DNA of 48,224 bases from Bacteroidia bacterium. Lineage in GTDB: Bacteria; Bacteroidota; Bacteroidia; Bacteroidales; JAPLDU01. A program made the position numbers and the translations under genes. Where the stretch lies: positions 1,040 to 49,263 of the forward strand of contig JAPLDU010000090.1 of assembly GCA_026391255.1 (NCBI GenBank), in the 5' to 3' direction. Of the stretch, positions 44,172-48,224 are shown in pieces (position 1 is the stretch's first letter; every line of letters begins with the position of its first letter). Below the pieces are notes generated by a model. The model worked only from the letters and a program-made list of their open reading frames with translations, was not told the DNA's origin and did not search any database.

Positions 44172-44735
44172 ATGGAAAAAAATAGCAGAATTTGTCCTTT
44201 GGAAAAAGCGGGCATGCTGGACAATTCTCTCAGGAAATTAGTTCAAAATCCTGCAAGAATATTAAAGCCCTATATCAGCAAAGGAATGACGGTTCTGGAT
44301 CTGGGTTGCGGACCGGGGTATTTCTCAGTGGAAATTGCAAAAATGCTGGCTGATCCGGGAAAACTTATTGCCGCTGATTTACAGGAGGGAATGCTTGAAA
44401 AGCTGAACCTGAAGATCAGGGGAACGAATTTAGAGCACATGATCAGATTGCACAAATGTGAAGCTGATAAAACCGGTGTTACTGATATGGTGGATTTTAT
44501 CCTGGCTTTCTGGATGATCCATGAAGTGCCTGATCAGGACAAGCTGTTTATAGAATTAAAATCAATTTTAAAACCCGGCGGGAAAATTTTCATCATTGAA
44601 CCAAGATTTCATGTTTCAAAAAAATCATTTGATGAAATGATAAATAAATTTGAAAATATTGGATTTGAAATGATAGAAAGACCAAAAGTATTTTTTAGCC
44701 GCACAGTATTATTAGCCAAAATTAATGCGGAATAA
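44172..44735 (+). CDS. Class I SAM-dependent methyltransferase
   Basis: The 187-residue protein shows the Rossmann-type methyltransferase motifs: VLDLGCGPGYFSVEIAKML (41-59) binding S-adenosylmethionine, LIAADLQEGMLEKL as motif II with the acidic ribose-binding residue, DFILAFWMIHEVPDQD and LKPGGKIFIIEPRFHVS. It resembles small UbiE-like or arsenite-methyltransferase-like enzymes. The N-terminal RICPLEKAGMLDNSLRKL is shared by an uncharacterised group. The substrate cannot be told. It is short and flanked by inverted repeat copies on both sides. Confidence 0.9.
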   Translation: MEKNSRICPLEKAGMLDNSLRKLVQNPARILKPYISKGMTVLDLGCGPGYFSVEIAKMLADPGKLIAADLQEGMLEKLNLKIRGTNLEHMIRLHKCEADKTGVTDMVDFILAFWMIHEVPDQDKLFIELKSILKPGGKIFIIEPRFHVSKKSFDEMINKFENIGFEMIERPKVFFSRTVLLAKINAE

Positions 44736-44739
44736 AAGA

Positions 44740-44834
44740 AGTGATAAGGCATAAGTTATAAGTTATAAGTTATAAGTAATAAGTCATAAGTCGTAAGATA
44801 TAATCACTCATCACTCATCACTCATAATTCATAC
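44740..44834. repeat. ATAAGTTATAAG array and CACTCATCACTCAT array
   Basis: 44748-44802 consists of ATAAGTTATAAGTCATAAG words at 8 bases, starting 16 bases after the methyltransferase stop. 44806-44834 is CACTCATCACTCATCACTC and ATAATTCAT, the complement of the array at 44103-44156. Confidence 0.75.
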
Positions 44835-44835
44835 A

Positions 44836-45699
44836 ATGGATATCAGCAATTATAAAATTGAGCATCATTCGGATTTTAAGCTTTCTGACATAAAAACCGG
44901 TCAGACAGGTAAATTTGATTCGAAGGAGGAGGCTGAAAAACTACTGGCCGGGAATGTGGAAAAGATAGCAGAACTTCAAAGCAAGCTTTATGCTCAGGAC
45001 AGGTACGCATTGTTAATCATATTTCAGGCTATGGACACAGCCGGGAAAGACGGGGCTATCAAACACGTAATGTCGGGATTGAATCCGCAGGCAACGCATG
45101 TACATAGTTTTAAACAGCCATCAGCAGAGGAAATGAATCATGATTATATGTGGCGTGCTGCAATGAATCTTCCGGAACGCGGATCAATCGGTATTTTCAA
45201 CCGCTCATACTACGAGGAGGTTCTGGTGGTAAGGGTTCACAACCTGATTAAAAACCAGCAAATCCCGAAAGAATTTATTACTGATGATATCTGGAAAGAC
45301 CGTTTTCGCCAGATACGTGATTATGAACGTTATCTTTTTGAAAATGGAACCATCACCATAAAGTTTTTCCTGCATATCTCGAAGGAAGAACAGAAAAACC
45401 GGCTGATCAACCGTATTGATGATATATCCAAAAACTGGAAGTTTTCTGCGACCGACATTAATGAACGTCAATACTGGAAAGAATATCAACAATGTTACCA
45501 GGAAGCAATCAGCGAAACAAGTACAAAATATTCACCCTGGTTTATTATACCATCGGATAAAAAATGGTATTCACGTTTAATGGTCTCGCAGGTAATTATT
45601 AATACACTGGAATCTTTAAAACTTGAGTACCCGGTCATTGGCAGCAAACAGGAAGAAGTGCTTAAAGAAATCAAACAAAAATTATTAAAAGAGGAATAA
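44836..45699 (+). CDS. ppk2: Polyphosphate kinase 2 (PPK2)
   Basis: The 287-residue protein has the PPK2 P-loop kinase fold: Walker A AMDTAGKDG at residues 65-73, then HSFKQPSAEEMNHDYMWR (the polyphosphate-facing region), IGIFNRSYYEEVLVVRVH as Walker B/lid (119-136), and FFLHISKEEQKNRLINRID. It transfers phosphate between polyphosphate and nucleoside mono- or diphosphates. The length and one-domain architecture suit class I or III; the class is not certain. It stands alone in its strand group, 101 bp after the methyltransferase. Confidence 0.94.
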   Translation: MDISNYKIEHHSDFKLSDIKTGQTGKFDSKEEAEKLLAGNVEKIAELQSKLYAQDRYALLIIFQAMDTAGKDGAIKHVMSGLNPQATHVHSFKQPSAEEMNHDYMWRAAMNLPERGSIGIFNRSYYEEVLVVRVHNLIKNQQIPKEFITDDIWKDRFRQIRDYERYLFENGTITIKFFLHISKEEQKNRLINRIDDISKNWKFSATDINERQYWKEYQQCYQEAISETSTKYSPWFIIPSDKKWYSRLMVSQVIINTLESLKLEYPVIGSKQEEVLKEIKQKLLKEE

Positions 45700-46019
45700 T
45701 TTTTAATTATTATTAGGTGCTTAAATCTTGACGCATATTGGAAACAAATCACAAAATACAAATCACAAAAAACAAATAATAAACAATATCAAAATGTCAA
45801 TTATGAAATAAACTACCTTGAATTTGTCATTTTGTTGATTGATATTTATTTGTTATTTGTATTTTGAGATTTGTGATTTCTTGTTTGCGTCTGGCTCGTC
45901 CAGGTTAGGTAGAGAATAGTATCTTTCCCAAAGTGCAATAGCATCAGCACAGTGCAATGTCCTGTGAAATATGAAATGAAAAAATATTAATCAGAATTAT
46001 TTTGTATTTTTGATTCATT
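45700..46019. repeat. Long inverted repeat of ACAAATCACAAAATAC family
   Basis: The left arm (45741-45784) starts GGAAACAAATCACAAAATAC and the right arm (45845-45888) is its near complement, ending GATTTGTGATTTCTTGTTT. Inside them CAATATCAAAATGTCAA pairs with TTTGTCATTTTGTTGATTG. The remaining sequence to 46019 holds no gene; TATTTTTG (46005-46012) is a full -7 box for the next gene. Confidence 0.8.
46005..46012 (+). promoter_or_regulatory. Candidate -7 box giving a very short leader
   Basis: TATTTTTG matches TAnnTTTG fully and ends only seven bases before the ATG at 46020. If used, transcription would begin almost at the start codon. No clear -33 box is seen. Confidence 0.35.
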
Positions 46020-48224
46020 ATGTACACGAAGATATTTAAACTCGCATCAGCAGGTTTAATCCTTGCTGTGACGGTTCTTTTCGCCGCACGTAATAACAAT
46101 ATAAAAACTACTGAATTTATCACAATTAAAAATTATTCCCATCGGATAAATGAATTATTTCATGCAGCCAAAGACACCAACGTAGTGAACCGTTTGTATG
46201 AGCTGGCAAAGAAATTCCAGAAAACAGACCTTGAAAAATGCTATACATATTGTGATTCTGCACTAGCAGTGGCTCAAGCCATTCATTGGAAAAAAGGGGA
46301 AGCAAAAGCTGTCTGTGCAAAAGGAGTAGCATGTGTAAATTTTCTAAAATACGAGGATGCAATTATCTTTTTGCGGGAAGCATTAAAAATTGCAGAAGAA
46401 ATTAATGATAAATCACTTATTATTACAATTACAGACTATCTTGGTTATTCCCTTGCTTCAATAAATAATTTTACCGAAGCACTGGAACAATTTGGAAAAA
46501 AAATGGCCATAGACGATGAACTGGGAGATAAAAAAGGCTTAGCCTATGATTTACAAAGAATTGGTAGAATCAATGCAGATAATCTGTCAAATTACACTAA
46601 AGCAAAAGAATGCTTTGAAAAAGCACTGATATTGGATGAAGAACCGGGGGATCAAAAGGAAATAGAATATGATTTAAGTTTATTAGGACAACTTTATATA
46701 AAATTACCTGATTATCCGAAAGCATTGGAATATTTTGAGAAAGCCCTGAATATTAGCCGGAAAATAAATGATACGGTAACAATAATCAGAAATAATGGCA
46801 ATATGGGGATTGCGTATAGTTATATGGCCGATTATCCCAAGGCATTGAATTGTGAAATGCAGGCATTAAAATTATCAGAAGAAACAGGGAACAAAAAAAG
46901 TGCAATGTTTAATGTCATGAACATCGGAAATATATACACCGATTTATCGAATAATGAAAAGGCATTGGAATACGGAATGAAAGGACTGGCTCTTGCTGAA
47001 GAACTTGGGGATAAAAATAATATGAGTTTAATTTTAAATAATATCGGAACTACCCATTTTAACATGCAAGAATATCCCCAGGCCCTTGAATATTATGAAA
47101 AAGCATTAAAAATTTCAGAAGAATTACAGGATAAATATACTCTGTGCATGTTAACAGAGGATATTGGTAATATATATGGGACTTATTTTCACGATTATCC
47201 CAAAGCGCTGGAATATTATTCAAGAGCAAAAACAATAGCGGAAGAAACAGGAGATATACGAAATAAAGCACATATTACATTCAATATAAGTGCAAATTAT
47301 TGTAAAATGGCATTAGACAGTACAAAGAAAGATACTTCCGGAAGGAAGGGTAATTTTTTAAAGGGATTGACTTATATTAAAGAATCATTGGAAATATACA
47401 AACAAATTGGTGAAAAACATGAACAAGCCTATTCCTTATTACATATGTCCGATATATTTTTTAATCTGGGAGATTATCAGTCAGCTCTCAGCATATATAA
47501 GGAATTCATCAATCTCAAAGATTCCATTTACTCAGGTGATGACCAGAAAAAGATTGCCGAATTGGAAGCAAAACGGGAGAATGAGTTAAAGCAGAAAGAA
47601 ATTGAAATACTGCAACAGAAAAACCAGATACAAAACCTTGATCTCACCCGGCAGCAACAGGCCATGGCACTGCTTCACGGTAAACAGAAACTGCAAAGCC
47701 TCGAACTGGAAAAGAAAAGCAACGACATGGCCCTAATGCAGAAAGAGAAAGATGTCACAAGCCTCGAACTGAAGCAGAAAAACCTCGAAGCCGAAAAGAA
47801 AGACAAGGAAGTAACTTTGCTGAATAAGGAAAAAGCCTATCAATCCATGCTCAGCCGGTCGCTCACCGGTGGACTGTTTTTTACCGGAGCGATCATTCTG
47901 CTGCTCTTCCTGTTTTTCCGGCGCAAACGCAGAGACAATAAAAAGCTTGAAGAGAAAAACCTGATCATCGAACAGTCGAATACAGAGCTGTCGCAGATGA
48001 ACCAGAACCTGACGGCAAAAAACATCCAGATCAGTCAGCAGAAAGACCAGATCATAAGCTCGCATGAGATCATACAGGCAGGGATTGACCAGGCAAAAGA
48101 TTATGTTTTGTCATTATTGCCGCAAAAAATAAACACAGGCCCTGTTCAGACCGACTGGCTGTTCCTGCCTTCCAACCAGCTTGGTGGCGATGCTTTCGGT
48201 TACCACCGGATCGACAATAATCAT
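46020..48224 (+). CDS. TPR sensor with coiled coil and SpoIIE-type phosphatase, 3' end beyond window
   Basis: The frame is open from ATG 46020 to the window edge (735 codons) and lacks a stop only because the window ends. An N-terminal helix (about residues 3-20) is followed by at least nine TPR motifs (about 40-500), with recurring YPKALEYFEKALNIS or similar. A long coiled coil comes next (about 520-610, rich in LELEKKSND and LKQKN words), then a transmembrane segment at about 613-632 (FFTGAIILLLFLFF), a second coil, and the start of a SpoIIE/PP2C phosphatase (SLLPQKINTGPVQTDWLFLP then LGGDAFGYHRID, with the first metal-binding Asp). This is a membrane sensor coupled to a serine/threonine phosphatase, typical of Bacteroidota. 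Confidence 0.9.
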   Translation, partial: MYTKIFKLASAGLILAVTVLFAARNNNIKTTEFITIKNYSHRINELFHAAKDTNVVNRLYELAKKFQKTDLEKCYTYCDSALAVAQAIHWKKGEAKAVCAKGVACVNFLKYEDAIIFLREALKIAEEINDKSLIITITDYLGYSLASINNFTEALEQFGKKMAIDDELGDKKGLAYDLQRIGRINADNLSNYTKAKECFEKALILDEEPGDQKEIEYDLSLLGQLYIKLPDYPKALEYFEKALNISRKINDTVTIIRNNGNMGIAYSYMADYPKALNCEMQALKLSEETGNKKSAMFNVMNIGNIYTDLSNNEKALEYGMKGLALAEELGDKNNMSLILNNIGTTHFNMQEYPQALEYYEKALKISEELQDKYTLCMLTEDIGNIYGTYFHDYPKALEYYSRAKTIAEETGDIRNKAHITFNISANYCKMALDSTKKDTSGRKGNFLKGLTYIKESLEIYKQIGEKHEQAYSLLHMSDIFFNLGDYQSALSIYKEFINLKDSIYSGDDQKKIAELEAKRENELKQKEIEILQQKNQIQNLDLTRQQQAMALLHGKQKLQSLELEKKSNDMALMQKEKDVTSLELKQKNLEAEKKDKEVTLLNKEKAYQSMLSRSLTGGLFFTGAIILLLFLFFRRKRRDNKKLEEKNLIIEQSNTELSQMNQNLTAKNIQISQQKDQIISSHEIIQAGIDQAKDYVLSLLPQKINTGPVQTDWLFLPSNQLGGDAFGYHRIDNNH

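Overview
The window comes from the chromosome of a member of the Bacteroidota, probably an uncultured Bacteroidales/Marinilabiliales-like environmental lineage. The evidence is five secreted proteins with type IX secretion (T9SS) C-terminal sorting domains, a DUF4834 protein, a YfhO membrane protein, a mitochondrial-type aconitase, Bacteroidota-type promoter boxes (TAnnTTTG) and the absence of strong Shine-Dalgarno sequences. The lineage below phylum level is inference; no rRNA or plasmid/phage hallmark gene is present.

Layout. 1-9.2 kb is mostly metabolism: a partial aspartase, an orphan MacB-type ABC permease, aconitase (divergent), a secreted parallel beta-helix protein, a small membrane protein and proline dehydrogenase. 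9.2-14.8 kb holds DUF4834, YfhO, a HAD hydrolase with a problematic start, MtnA and a CAT-anticodon tRNA with a clear promoter and terminator. 15.5-22.6 kb holds a roughly 1,490-residue PKD-repeat adhesin with a type-B T9SS tail, and a secreted papain-like cysteine protease with a small secreted partner. 22.7-27.8 kb is a MarR-EmrA-EmrB-TolC drug-efflux locus broken up by repeat clusters. 28.5-31.7 kb is small accessory cargo: a PAP2 phosphatase, a lone MNT nucleotidyltransferase, an AT-rich lipoprotein, and a DUF433 antitoxin whose DUF5615 toxin is reduced to its first 13-17 codons in front of the next gene. 31.7-41.2 kb is rich in carbohydrate-related and secreted proteins: a BNR propeller, a GT2, an interrupted (alpha/alpha) toroid enzyme with a LamG domain, a fascin-like trefoil protein, GH30, and a trefoil-OmpA fusion. 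41.6 kb to the end holds a YncE-like/phosphoesterase fusion, a methyltransferase, PPK2 and a partial TPR-SpoIIE sensor phosphatase.

The most unusual property is intergenic. Nearly every gap contains short-period (about 7-11 bp) degenerate repeats from at least ten unrelated sequence families, usually in inverted pairs and sometimes nested, including MITE-like units with perfect 14-19 bp arms. In several places the upstream gene's stop codon is itself a word of the repeat. Two near-identical inverted copies flank the GH30/OmpA segment. A separate 40-bp element carrying a 7-codon micro-ORF occurs upstream of two unrelated genes. The disrupted toxin is the clearest single-gene rearrangement.
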